Shown here one piece after another: positions 1-10,902 of a stretch of 64,000 bases of DNA (the first letter of the stretch is position 1; the number at the start of each line of letters is the position of its first letter). Under the pieces are notes generated by a model. That model ran no database searches and was not told where the DNA came from. It saw only the letters and a list, made by a program, of their open reading frames with translations. Source of the stretch: Prunus persica (Eukaryota > Streptophyta > Magnoliopsida > Rosales > Rosaceae); NCBI RefSeq assembly GCF_000346465.2, contig NC_034010.1:17123574-17187573 (forward strand), written 5' to 3'. A program made the position numbers and the translations under genes.

Positions 1-2278
1 ACCAAACACCTCCTTATCAATTGTAAATTGGACTGTCTTATCCTCAGGCAGGAGTGTCGTTTCCACAAAACGACAAAGGGTTTTTAAAGAAGATGGCGCC
101 TCCATTTTTGAATAAGCACCAACTTCAATAACCTGTTTAAAGAAATAAAAAAAATGACGTGGTAATTCAATAAAGACGACGGTTTAAGTAATAAAACGTC
201 GTCTTAAAAGTATTTAAACGACGGTGAAAAAACTGTCGTGGTAATTCAATAAAGACGACGGTTTTATGAATAAAGCGTCGTCTGAAACCATTTAAACGAC
301 GGTGCAAAAACCGTCGTTTAAATATTTTATTACGTCTTAAAAAAATTCCGCCGTCTAAGTTTTAAACAAACGACGGATTAAATAAAAATATCGACGTCTG
401 AAATTTTGAAAAACAAATAAAAAAGGCAAAGTTATGTGAACATACCTTGTCGTCATGCTTTTCTTCATCTTCTTTCTCCTTTTCTTCTTCCTTCTCTTCA
501 TCTCTTTTTTCTTCTTCCTTCTCTTCATCTGGCTGATGTTTCCCCATTTTGGCAGTATCATCCTCCAAATGTAGGGATCTCACATCACCTCCAGAGCAGC
601 TAGCTTTGTCAGACATTGGATTTTTGGGGCTTTGGCTAATTCTTGGTTTAAGCATGCTTGGATCAAAATTGGGAATTAATTGGGAAAGCTGACTCAGGAA
701 ATGCTCCCTCTCAGCCTCTACCAATTGTTTTGTCCTAGCCTCCATCCTTAAGGCCTCTTCCCTTGCCTTAGCCTCCATCTTTTTAGTCTCTTCTTGAAGG
801 AGAACTCTTAAACTGTCCTTCAAACGGTCGTCAAAGCTCACCCTCTGTGGTTTGGGCAAATTGAAATATTGCCTTGGGGAAACACCAGCACCAACTCCCC
901 TCAGTCTGCCTGGATGCTCGGGGCCCAAAGCCATGGTCAGCACATCATTGCTGCCATCTACTCTGACTTTGCCTTCCGAGACTTGTTTCTGCAATTCATC
1001 CTAAAAAAAGATAAACAAAAAAACACACGACGGTTATTTATGTACAAACGACGTATTATATAATTTCACACGACGCAATAACGTATAAACCGACGTTATT
1101 ATAACTTATCACGACGGTAGTTATACCGACGTGGTTATTTATTTAAAACGACGAAATGAATAAACAACCGACGTCTTATGCTATAATTAAAGATAACAGA
1201 GTAGTGATTCCTATTTAGACCGTTAACGACGTTTTTAAAAAATTTTCGACGTGGTAATATCATTCACACGACGCGAAAATGAACCACCGACGTCTTATGC
1301 TGTAATTACAGAAAACATAGTAGTGATTCCTATTTAGACCTTTAACGACGTTTTTAAAAACTTTTCGACGTGGTAATATCATTCACACGACGAAAAATAT
1401 AACATACGACGTAATAAGAATAATTCACAGTTTAATAAAAATTTAAAACAGAGTGATAGTAGGCTTACAATTAATTTTGCTTTCTCTGCCACCTTTGGAT
1501 CAGGGATGTTACCATGTTTGTCCTGTCTAGCTCTCTTCCATAAGGTAGATCGATCAATTTCTACCCCAGGCATGGTTTCCTCCAATTGATCCTCCAATCC
1601 AGCATATCCTTTTCGAGACAATCGATGATTGTACTCGAGTTTCTCCCTAATCTGTGCATGTTGAGAATGCACAGACTCAAAATCTTTGGATAGCCTTGAA
1701 GCTACAAAGGCATCCCATTGTGCTTTCTCTATGAATTTATATGTTTCAGGGGGTTGGCTTAATTTCTCCCTGTCATTGGTGTATGGAAGGATATAATGCC
1801 TCGTTAGTGTAGACTTGAAATCCTTCCATTTCTTGGAAGCAGAAGCTAAAACAGAGGTCTTGCCCCCTTGGCCTAAGACAAAAGCCATGTCAACTGCTTC
1901 CCAAATCTGCTCCTTTATATCCTTGGGGATTTGGGACCATTTCTTGTCCACAAGTGGGATCCTGGAGCGTGCCAACACACCAATATACGACTGCATCTCA
2001 ATATGTGCTTGGCCAACACCTTTCCCCCTTTTATTGTACTCAACAATTGGCCTCAGTTTCTGAAGCTTTCTCTTCACAACACGAGGCATTGTGCTCATAC
2101 CTCGACCAGTCTTTGAATCATCTGAGATTGTTGTCTGGCTGGTTTGTTCTGTCTCAGCAGATGATGAAGCAAACTTCATCTTCTTCGAAGACTTCATCTC
2201 CTTCGAAGACTTATCTTGAGGAGCTACCATTCCAAGCTTCTTGGAGCCAGAATCCTTAGTTTGTTGTTGAGAAACCAT
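1..2278 (-). CDS. Ptta/En/Spm-family transposase (Transposase_24-like), partial, three exons visible
   Basis: Minus-strand exons can be joined at GT-AG sites: 1469-2278 (270 codons from ATG), 446-1000, and <1-132, continuing out of the window. The first join gives KAKLI followed by DELQKQVSEGKVRVDG, and the next part holds LGPEHPGRLRGVG, a run typical of plant Ptta/En/Spm transposases (Pfam PF03004 type). The N-terminus is basic and Ser/Lys-rich; exon 2 ends in a Lys/Glu-rich acidic stretch. These proteins are thought to bind the element ends; the DDE catalytic tnp2 protein is usually a separate gene and is not seen here. The ATG at 2276-2278 was preferred over one four codons upstream because the family-like region follows it. 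No internal stop or frameshift was noticed in the visible exons. Confidence 0.75.
1001..1468 (-). repeat. Transposase intron filled with CGACG motifs and a 119-bp tandem repeat
   Basis: The intron between transposase exons carries many ACGACG/CGACGT motifs. Inside it a unit starting CTTATGCT(A/G)TAATTA begins at about 1175 and again at about 1294, a period near 119 bp, with several substitutions between units. The other intron (133-445) carries the same short motifs in both orientations (for example CGTCGTC and GACGACGG). Confidence 0.7.
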
Positions 2279-3810
2279 TTTAACAGACAAAACTGCAAGT
2301 GAAAATATTTCAGGAAAACATTAAGAACACAAACGACGGTATTAAAAAAATACGACGTATGATATGATTTTAGACGACGCAATGAAATAATCTCAGACGT
2401 AATAAATGTTTAAAACCATTATTTATATAACGTCGTGGTATATATGTTCACACGACGTCAATAGTAATACACCGTCGTGGTAAACTATTATTTATATAAC
2501 GTCGTGGTATTTATGTTCATACGACGTCAATAGTAATACACCGTCGTGGTATTAACATTCACACGACGTAAAACAATAAGATATTTTGTCGTCTATATTA
2601 GATACCAACCCTAGTTTCTTTTTCTTTATATTTTATCAAATAAGGGAAAAACAAAAACCATTGTTCAGCGAAATCAAACCTGCAATTAAACAAGCATATA
2701 AAAAAAGACTATTATTTTAAAAACAACTTTGTCAATTTTCAGACGACGCTAGAACAACTGACGAACCGTCGTGGTCTACCGTCGTCTTATTTAGTTGATG
2801 TAGTTGTCTTCAAAGTTGGAAACTTTCTCTCTTTGTCTGTATATTTTATCAAACTTGGAAAGAAGTAATATGATTTTGGCCAGAAAAAAGGTAAAAAGAT
2901 TTTTCAAACAAAAAACGTATGAGCATGCAAAACAGTAACCAAAATAGTGAAAATGAAAGCTTACCTTTTGCGTGCAATGAAAGCAAGAGGAAGATGATCG
3001 ATGTTTAAGTTCAGAGACGACGAAGAAGACGAGAGGAAGACGATGAGAAACTCTGACAATGCTCTGACAAGGAAAAAAGACGAAAAGGTTTCTCTGGGAG
3101 ATTGAAATTTTTAATCGGGTTTGGAAACAGTGCATGTGTAAGTCGAAAAGTTGCTTACATATAAAACCATTTCAAAAAAATAATACGGCGGTTACATTTA
3201 ACTACGTCGTTTTTAACTAAAACGACGCAATATTTTTCATTCGACGTGGAATCATTTCATTTAACGTCGTTAGGTTTAATATAACCGACGTGGATTTTAA
3301 TTTTTAAATTATGAATAGAATTTTTTTTCCCGTGACCTTTCAGTTTATTTTTCAATTACAGTGCGTTATAAATAGAGTTTTTTTTCCGGAGGAAATTTAA
3401 AACGAAGGAAATTAATATTCTGCAATATGTAAAGTTTCTTTTTTGGATGACAGATTTAAATAAAATAAGAATATAAAAACAACAAATGTGTAAGTCAAGT
3501 AGACGAAAAGTTGCTTACATATAAAACCATTTCAAAAAAATAATATGGCGGTTACATATAACTACGACGTATAAATTACAAAATACGACGGTACATTTAA
3601 CTTCGGACGTGGTAAATAAATACGACAGTAGTTTGTAGGTACCGTCGTAGTAAACTCAAAAATTAAAGTACATAAGTAATAACTCGCGTCATGGTATATT
3701 ATTTAACACGTCGTTTTTATTAATTTACCGACGTGGATTTCTGTAATATACGTCGATCATACCGACGTTGATTTTACAATTTAAACGGCGGTTTTTTTGT
3801 AAGGACCGCC
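2279..3810. other. Non-coding CACTA interior with local duplications
   Basis: No gene is supported. The stretch 2405-2560 holds two copies, about 69 bp apart, of a unit with ATTTATATAACGTCGTGGTA. The segment around 3130-3210 (TCGAAAAGTTGCTTACATAT, then CGGCGGTTACAT) recurs at about 3500-3570. On the minus strand both copies give a TATATGTAAGC sequence upstream of the transposase, a possible but weak TATA-type promoter. A 114-codon minus-strand frame at 2791-3135 is hydrophobic and unlike any family I know; it is probably 5' untranslated sequence. Confidence 0.45.
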
Positions 3811-3859
3811 GTTGGTTTTAAAAATTTATTCTATAAATTTGTCGCTTTCATTCATTTTC

Positions 3860-4410
3860 GGTTTACATTTAAGGTTCCAAGTTCTTCCTCTCTCAGTCTC
3901 TCATGTCTCAAAGATAATAATTTGGATGTTTTCTCAAAGAGAAATTGAGCTTACTCGCATCAAATATATGTCCACAAGAAGAAGCTTGTCAACTAGCCTT
4001 CTCACTTCCTTGATCAAGCCTGATAGGACACTTAGTGCTTCTGAATACTCCTTGCTTTCCATCAAAAGAGATGCAAGCCTGGCCTCCACTCGCTGTCGAA
4101 GGAAAGTTCGCTTCTCAGGGAAATCTGAAGATCAGATGTGCCTGATCCTCTGCTTGATTTTCTTGCCTAAGAAGATCCGTCGGATTTATTGTGATAGCCT
4201 CTTCCTTTATCCGTAGAGCTTCAGAAGAAGAAGATGAGTTTCAAGAATGCGATAAAGAATAGAAATGGCTTCAGATGGCCTCTAAAGCATGAGCAATTGA
4301 ATCAGTAGTTTCTGGGAGATATGATGAAGACATTGTCAATGCTTTGAACTACACAAGTCCTGCAGAAAGATATGTTAAAGAAACTGAAACAACGGCGGTT
4401 TTCTGTTCTA
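3860..4410 (+). other. Possible host gene fragment captured inside the CACTA element
   Basis: This ~550 bp stretch lacks the CGACG motifs that saturate its flanks and has ordinary coding-like composition. A plus-strand frame runs to the stop at 4214-4216, with a segment reading KPDRTLSASEYSLLSIKRD, and an acidic EEEDEF stretch follows just beyond. I do not recognise the protein. CACTA elements often carry host gene pieces, which is the basis for the suggestion; it could equally be ordinary element interior. Confidence 0.3.
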
Positions 4411-4445
4411 CCGTCGTCTTTTCTCGTCGTCTATATTAAGTTACG

Positions 4446-5264
4446 ATGGCGGTAGATTTATAATTACCGACGTAGATATTTTGTTAAACGTCGTTAAGTG
4501 TACTACAACCGACGTGGATTTTAATTTTAAATTATAAATGGAGTTTTTTTTCCCGTATTCTTTCAGTTTTAGTTTTCAATTCCAAAGCGTGATAAATAGA
4601 TTTTTCTTTCCCGAGGAAATTTAAAATGAGGGAAATTAATGTTCTAGAATTTGTAAACTAACACGACGCANNNNNNNNNNNNNNNNNNNNNNNNNNNNNN
4701 NNNNNNNNNNNNNNNNNNNNNNNNNNNNNNNNNNNNNNNNNNNNNNNNNNNNNNNNNNNNNNNNNNNNNNNNNNNNNNNNNNNNNNNNNNNNNNNNNNNN
4801 NNNNNNNNNNNNNNNNNNNNNNNNNNNNNNNNNNNNNNNNNNNNNNNNNNNNNNNNNNNNNNNNNNNNNNNNNNNNNNNNNNNNNNNNNNNNNNNNNNNN
4901 NNNNNNNNNNNNNNNNNNNNNNNNNNNNNNNNNNNNNNNNNNNNNNNNNNNNNNNNNNNNNNNNNNNNNNNNNNNNNNNNNNNNNNNNNNNNNNNNNNNN
5001 NNNNNNNNNNNNNNNNNNNNNNNNNNNNNNNNNATAAAAATGGCGGTAGATTTATAATTACCGACGTAGATTATTTTGTTAAACGTCGTTAAGTGTACTA
5101 CAACCGACGTGGATTTTAATTTTAAATTATAAATGGAGTTTTTTTTCCCGTATTCTTTCAGTTTTAGTTTTCAATTCCAAAGCGTGATAAATAGATTTTT
5201 CTTTCCCGAGGAAATTTAAAATGAGGGAAATTAATGTTCTAGAATTTGTAAACTAACACGACGC
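4446..5264. repeat. Direct repeat of ~225 bp flanking an assembly gap
   Basis: The sequence from ATGGCGGTAGATTTATAATT at 4446 to ACACGACGCA at 4670 recurs almost unchanged from 5040 to about 5264. The N run lies exactly between the two copies. Either a real direct repeat stalled the assembly, or one stretch was represented twice. Confidence 0.85.
4671..5033. other. Assembly gap (363 N)
   Basis: Run of undetermined bases inside the CACTA element. The first copy of the flanking repeat ends at its left edge and the second starts six bases after its right edge. Confidence 0.99.
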
Positions 5265-6014
5265 AATATTTGCAAATCTGTGTCATCTGTTAAGATTATG
5301 ATGTGGAACAGAGTTCCATCTGGTAAGATTTCGTAACCCTTGGGATCTCAGACAAAACTGATTATGTCGGCGGTGTTCTATATAAACCGTCGTGGTTATT
5401 TCAATTCTTGTCATTAAGTAGATCTACCGACGTAGGATAAGAAAATCAAAGAAAAAAATTGTTAACAAAAATTCTTATTAAGACGACCGTTAAAATTAAA
5501 GGTACGACGTATAAAATGAATAAATACGACGATAAATTTTATTGTACGATTTAAAGATAACGTAGTAGAACTATACGAGAATGACGTCGATATATTTATA
5601 TTTTCCGTCGTTGTAAATTAATTTAATACGGCGATATTTTGTATTTTAAAGCCGTGGATTTGTTTGTAATTATACGGCGTCTTATACGAAAACCTCGTCG
5701 TCTTATTTTATGAGTAAAAACGGCAGTTTTTATTGAAATCGTCGTCTTTACTTTCTACGTCGGTCGATTCATAACTTCTGCCGTTCTTTGTTGGCATTGA
5801 TTTTACACTGCGGAAATCTGTTTCAAATAGACGTCGGTTGTTTAATTATGTACGTCGTTGTTTTTGAACAGCCATTTGAAACTCCATTTTTTAGTTGTCT
5901 AAGGTTGTATTACACGACGGTGTTTTTAGAACCGTCGTCTTTTTATAAACCACGACGGTTTTCACTTAGACCGTCGTTGTTTTCTGGTCGTCTTTTTCAC
6001 TTTTTGTAGTAGTG
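5265..6014 (-). repeat. CACTA subterminal repeat array and terminal inverted repeat
   Basis: CGACG-type motifs occur every few tens of bases in both orientations, for example ACCGTCGT around 5390 and 5930 and CGACGGT around 5915 and 5953, up to the terminal repeat at 6001-6014. Dense mixed-orientation motifs beside the terminus fit binding sites for the element's own transposase-associated protein (known for En/Spm TNPA; inferred here). The three flanking bases are GGA (6015-6017); the matching target duplicate lies outside the window. Confidence 0.75.
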
Positions 6015-6089
6015 GGATTTTAAACCGTTTTGATTTTTTCTTAGTCAAAACAAATTTAAACCGACTCGTTTGGTTGTTTGGTTTAAATT

Positions 6090-7461
6090 TGAAATTGGTA
6101 CTTAGGTGACGAGGGGTAAATTTAAAAGATATTCAATAAAAAACTATAACTCACATCATATGATTCACAATGTGACATAATAAAAGGGTCAAGAAATTTA
6201 TTTCAAATTCGCAAACAATAACATACACAGAGCATACCAAGATGTACCTGCAAGCCTAGAGAATTACTAGTGACAACCTAGGCACTCAGAAGGACCGATC
6301 AATCTAGGCATCCCCTGTGCTAGCAACAACTATGGTGAAAGTGTGTGAAGACAATCATAATCAAGTAAACACCAAACAACAGATAATAATGACTAGTCAA
6401 CTATAAGGACACAAACCCAGAATTTATACAATGACTAGTCAACCACAATTCATACGATGACTAGTCAACCACCAAGAACACAAACCCAGAAATTCATACG
6501 ATGACTAGTCAACCACCAAGAACACAAACCCAGAAAAATTACAGAGATGCAATCAGAAATTGTTCACCCAGAAACCCACCATTGGGAAAAACTGGGGGTC
6601 ATCAACCGACCAGGCAATCCACTAAGTAGAAAAAGATTCTTACAAAGGAACACAAGCAAGCTCAAGCAAAACCTAGATCTATTTAGGAAGATGAGCAATA
6701 CCTCCTTTGTGCAATCTTCTTCTCCAACTTAGCAAAGCTTGAAGCCCAGTTCTTCATGGAAATGGCAGCTCCTTCTCCAGCTCTTTCATCCCATGGCACT
6801 AGCTTGCAAGCTCTAACTCATACAAAAATGAAATTTGGATTCATGGAGAAAATGACCAATTTCTTCAAGAAACCATTCTCTTGAAGAAATTAGTCTTGAA
6901 TCAAACCTAGATATAAATGAGAGTGATTTATGCAGCTAGATGAGATTCAAAGACACATGCAGTTTTTCAAGAGGTAGAATTCATTTCGGAAAAACTCATG
7001 AATATCATATATGGTTCTCTTTTGAGCAAGAAGAAGAGAAAGCTTGCAAGCAATCTTTCCAAATCTTCCACCCAAAAGCGACGGCTCCAAAAGAGGAAAT
7101 TGATAGCCTTTAAAGACAAAAATTCCCTTAGGTCAGAATACCCACATGGCAGCAGAGAGAGAAAGGAGAATAGGACAAAAAGGTTTGTTATCCAGCTGGA
7201 AATCCTACAGAGTAAGGATGACTAGTCATACGAGAAACAGATGACTAGTCATCATTTTATAAAAACAGTTTTAATGCCATGATATGCAATGCATACTTAC
7301 CTTTGTCAAATTGCTTGAATCTCCATAGGATAGTTGTTAGTTAAGAACACCTAGAGAAGCTATTCTTAATCTAAGCTTGAGCTTGATAAATAACAATAGA
7401 AATCCTATTACAAAGTTGTCAAGGGAAGCCAAAAGAAAAACCCAAAATGCATACATTAACA
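6090..7461 (-). repeat. 3' LTR of the 6090-13987 Copia element (1,372 bp)
   Basis: From 6386 to 7461 it matches the other LTR over 1,076 positions with no length change and no difference noticed by eye. Near its plus-strand left end a 74-bp stretch (6138-6211) is unrelated to the equivalent part of the other LTR, and about 90 bp near 6295-6385 is absent there. It holds six copies of the palindrome TGACTAGTCA (6390, 6432, 6458, 6502, 7219, 7242). Short open frames at 6547-6732 and 6998-7225 are repeated in the partner LTR and are not genes. Confidence 0.9.
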
Positions 7462-7490
7462 ATCTCCCCCTTTTTGGCTTTCCTTGACAA
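7462..7490 (-). promoter_or_regulatory. Polypurine tract
   Basis: On the minus strand GCCAAAAAGGGGGAGAT lies directly before the 3' LTR (TGTTAATG). This is the usual position of the plus-strand DNA primer in LTR retrotransposons. Confidence 0.75.
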
Positions 7491-9827
7491 CACACTCTCT
7501 AACAACACTCAACCCAAAACCAAACCTAAGGAGATGATGAAATGAAGTACCTGCAAAACAACAACCAAACTCCCAGGCACAAGACAAGCATATTATATCA
7601 TATAAAGTTGAAGCAATATGCAATGTATGCAATATAGGGTTGAGAGTGTTCTCCCCCTTGTTGATAAGGAAAGAGCAAAAAGGCAAATATAGAGAAACAG
7701 TAATCAAGTGAATTAAACACAAGTCACATAATCATATTTGAACAATATGCACATGACACGGTTTGATTACAAAGCAAAACAGCATTTGCTCAAAACAATA
7801 CAAGAAAACTCCCCCTATCAAGTTGCACAGACTACCCAAGCAAAAAGATCCCTAACCTGTCCAAAAATACTCCCCCTGAGTATCATATAACATAAAGGAA
7901 TTAACCTTTGATGTACTAATCCAGCAAACTTTCCATAAATAGCCAACAAACACAAAAGTGCATCAAGCTAAAGAGAATAAGAAGTGGAGCACAAGTTGCA
8001 AGGAATCATACCTAAGGCAATTAAAATCAAGTGGTTGAATTTAATTTCAATGTGTACACATTATACATAAAGAAACTCCCCTAAAAAGACAGAGTTTAAG
8101 CAACATATTTATCAAAACAAGGGACAACCAATGAATTTTTCTTTACACACCATAGTGCAAAATCAAGACAAAGCACCAAGATTTCAAAATTTAAGGCATT
8201 AATCAATGTCAAATTTGAAGAAAGCACCATGCAAGATGAACCTTAATTTTTTGCTCAAAATTGAGGACATGTGAGAAAGAATACAAGAAATAAGTCTCTA
8301 GGTTGTCCAAAAAAAAACACAACATAGCTTCCAAAAAGCACAAGGAGAAGAGAGTGGACTATGAAATGGACTAGTCACGCATGTCTAAATTTGAGGTGGC
8401 ATCAAAAGACCAACAACCTCATAGACACAGCAAGAACAAAAGAGAGCAAATCAATCGAGATAAGGCTTAGGAAGGCAACATTGATGTATGAAAATGATAA
8501 AAACAACCAGCAAGAATGTTGCCAAAACACATGCATCTCAAAGAAACTCCCCCAACAAAATAAATTAGCCAACAATCCAAAACTCATATAGCACAACAGA
8601 CTCATAAGGATTTCAAGATTATATTAGGCTAAATCAATGAATGTGGGACACACAACTTATTAAGATAGGGTCATAGACCAAAGTGGTATCATCCAAACAC
8701 GACCACACATAAACACAGTACCAGTGTTGAAACAGAAGGTATAAATGAGACAAGGAGAAGACAAGTGAACCTTTGTGTTTTGTGTCATAACCAATGGTCT
8801 TGGTTCTTAGAGAGTGAAAATTAATTTCACCAAAAGTCACAAGATCCCTGTTAAGCAGATGACTAGTCAACCACAATTAGCATGAGCATATGTTGACTAG
8901 TGAACTCAAGCAATATCATAACAAGCATCAATTTTAGTATCGACCCTGAAGAAGACATGATTTTGATTTTAAAAACACAAACATGAACTAGCAAATATAT
9001 CAAGTGATCAACGATGTATTAGCTACTATAGCCAAGTCCAAGTCTTCAAGCACAGTGAGTAAGCGAGAGAGAAGATAACCACATGTGCAAACAAAACAAT
9101 TGCAACTAACTCTGATAGATAGAATATGAATTAGATTTCATGCTCAGAGATAAGGCAAGATGGACAGAGGAGGTTCAGAGCTAAAAGAAAAACACAAGAG
9201 ATGAAGAAATATCACTCTTGGAGAGACAAGTATATAATAAGCCTTCAAGACATACTCAAAGCATAGACTCAACCTATTTGATTTTCATCACTCAATCTGG
9301 CCATTTATTATGTTTGTTATTTGCACATCCCAGACTTAAGTGCTTGAGTGGCCCAATTTTGCGGCTCTTGCTCTAGATTCTTCAATCATATCACCTTATA
9401 CCTTCCTAGAGTCGTGACTACATTGGTCACACTTCCCCGTTTTTTGTTTTTGTTTTTTTTTGTTTTTTTTTTAATAAACAAATTGCCTAAGAGAGTGAGA
9501 TAAGATAGGAGATTATAACAATGATTGTCCACAATGGATCACAATACTTGTCTCACCAAGAGGACATAAAAACACCAAAAATTTTCATCTAATGGCTCCA
9601 AACAAGAAGGGGGAATTATGCACAAATCAGGCAAAGCATAAAATGAATCAAACTTCACACCATCAGAGATCAGAAGAAACAGATGTTTTTGACATTTGCA
9701 CACCAAGTAAACAAAAATTTATATTTGACTAGTCAACTAAAACGAAGATGACTAGTCAACAGTTCTGTAATGTGCTGAAGATAAGGAACAGACAAGCTAA
9801 TCAATCAATTGAGCAAAGGCCAATGGA
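7491..9827 (-). other. Non-coding internal region of the Copia element
   Basis: No gene seen in ~2.3 kb between the RNase H remnant and the 3' LTR. It is A-rich on the plus strand, has scattered CTCCCCC motifs (near 7652, 7812, 7872 and 8548) that read as extra purine tracts on the element strand, and repeats the TGACTAGTCA palindrome near 8862, 9726 and 9750. A T-rich run lies at about 9435-9472. Confidence 0.5.
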
Positions 9828-10760
9828 CTACCTAAGTGTGACATGTTTCTGAAAGTCCAAGGCCTTGGTGAGTATATCTGCTAGCTGTTTCACAGAGGGA
9901 ACAAATTCCAAAAATAGAATTTTGTCTTCCACAAGATCTCTAATAAAATGGTGCCTAATGTCTATATGCTTAGTCTTAGAGTGTTGAACAGGATTTTTAG
10001 AAATATCTATACCACTCATGTTGTCACAATAGATTAGAAAGCATGATTGAGCAAGACCATAGTCTTCCAACATTTGTCTCATCCAAAAGAGTTGAGTGCA
10101 GCAACTCCCAGCTATAACATACTCTGCTTCAGCAATGAATAAAGAGATAGATTTCTATTTTTTGCTATGCCAAGCAACAAGGCTGTTGCCTACATAAAAG
10201 ACCCTCCCGGAAGTGCTTTTCCTACCATTACTACAACCTGCCCAATCGGCATCACTATACTCAACAAGATTGACACAAGTGTCATAAGTATACTACAACC
10301 CAAACTCAAAAGTTCTACTCACATATTTTATGATTCTTTTGACAGCAAACAAATGAGACTCTTTGGGATCACTTTGGAACCTAGCACAAAACTCCTACAC
10401 TATAGGAAATGTCAGGTCTACTTGCAGTCAAGTATAGAAGGCTTCCTATCTTGCTTCTATAAAAAGTTTTCAACAGGGACAGATGAGCTGAGATTCTGTT
10501 CTAATTCTAACAAGAGGCAGATGACTAGTCATCTTAACTTTTTGTAAAAGATGGTAGACAGATTTAAACCTTTGAAAGGTTTCTGATTTTTCAAGCAAGA
10601 CTGAGACCAAAATAAACCCAAAGAAGTCATCTACAATGGATAGGATGTATTCCTTGCCACCAAGGGAAAATGTTTGGACAAGAACAACAAGATAAATGTG
10701 AATAAGTTCAAAAGAACATGAAATTTTGTTGATCATCCAAGATTCAAAGCACTGTGAGAG
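9828..10760 (-). pseudogene. Degenerate Copia pol remnants: integrase piece, RT piece and RNase H C-terminus
   Basis: Minus-strand 9828-10082 gives YCDNMSGIDISKNPVQHSKT and then KHIDIRHHFIRDLVE and QLADILTKAL, the standard end of Copia RNase H. At about 10500-10730 the frame reads LGGKEYILSIVDDFFGF and LLEKSETFQRFK, part of the Copia integrase core. Between them lie frameshifted scraps of the reverse transcriptase/RNase H region. The catalytic core of reverse transcriptase is missing. Internal deletion and frame breaks make it non-functional. Confidence 0.75.
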
Positions 10761-10902
10761 AGATGATTGAAAGATATGCATGCAATGTCCACATTTAAAA
10801 ATAATAAAACAAAAGAACAAGGTGCAAATGCATGACAATGTATCTAGACTCCATGAAGCACACACAAATAAGAGAATGGTCTAGATACATAAAATAAAGA
10901 AA

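Larger units (their letters stand above)
1..6014 (-). mobile_element. CACTA (En/Spm-type) DNA transposon, 5' portion, truncated by window start
   Basis: The right edge reads TTTTTGTAGTAGTG at 6001-6014, the reverse complement of CACTACTACAAAAA, the classic CACTA terminal inverted repeat. The whole interval is filled with short motifs built on CGACG/CGTCG (ACGACGG, CCGTCGT, CGACGTGG), which behave like the subterminal binding repeats of this superfamily. A transposase gene on the minus strand reads away from the 6014 end. The other terminus lies left of base 1, so the element is longer than 6 kb. A 363-base N run lies inside it. Element class is confident; autonomy cannot be judged from this part. 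Confidence 0.85.

Noticed and set aside
3812..4216. A 134-codon plus-strand frame as a real gene
   Set aside because: It starts inside motif-rich transposon sequence and shows no domain; only the later part looks gene-derived, so it is reported as a possible fragment.
6390..6520. Evenly spaced TGACTAGTCA repeats as a CRISPR-like array
   Set aside because: Spacers are short, related and irregular; this is a plant LTR.
6547..7225. Short plus-strand frames at 6547-6732 and 6998-7225, repeated exactly at 13073-13258 and 13524-13751, as possible conserved peptides
   Set aside because: They are identical because both lie in the two LTRs of one element; they run against element transcription and resemble no family.
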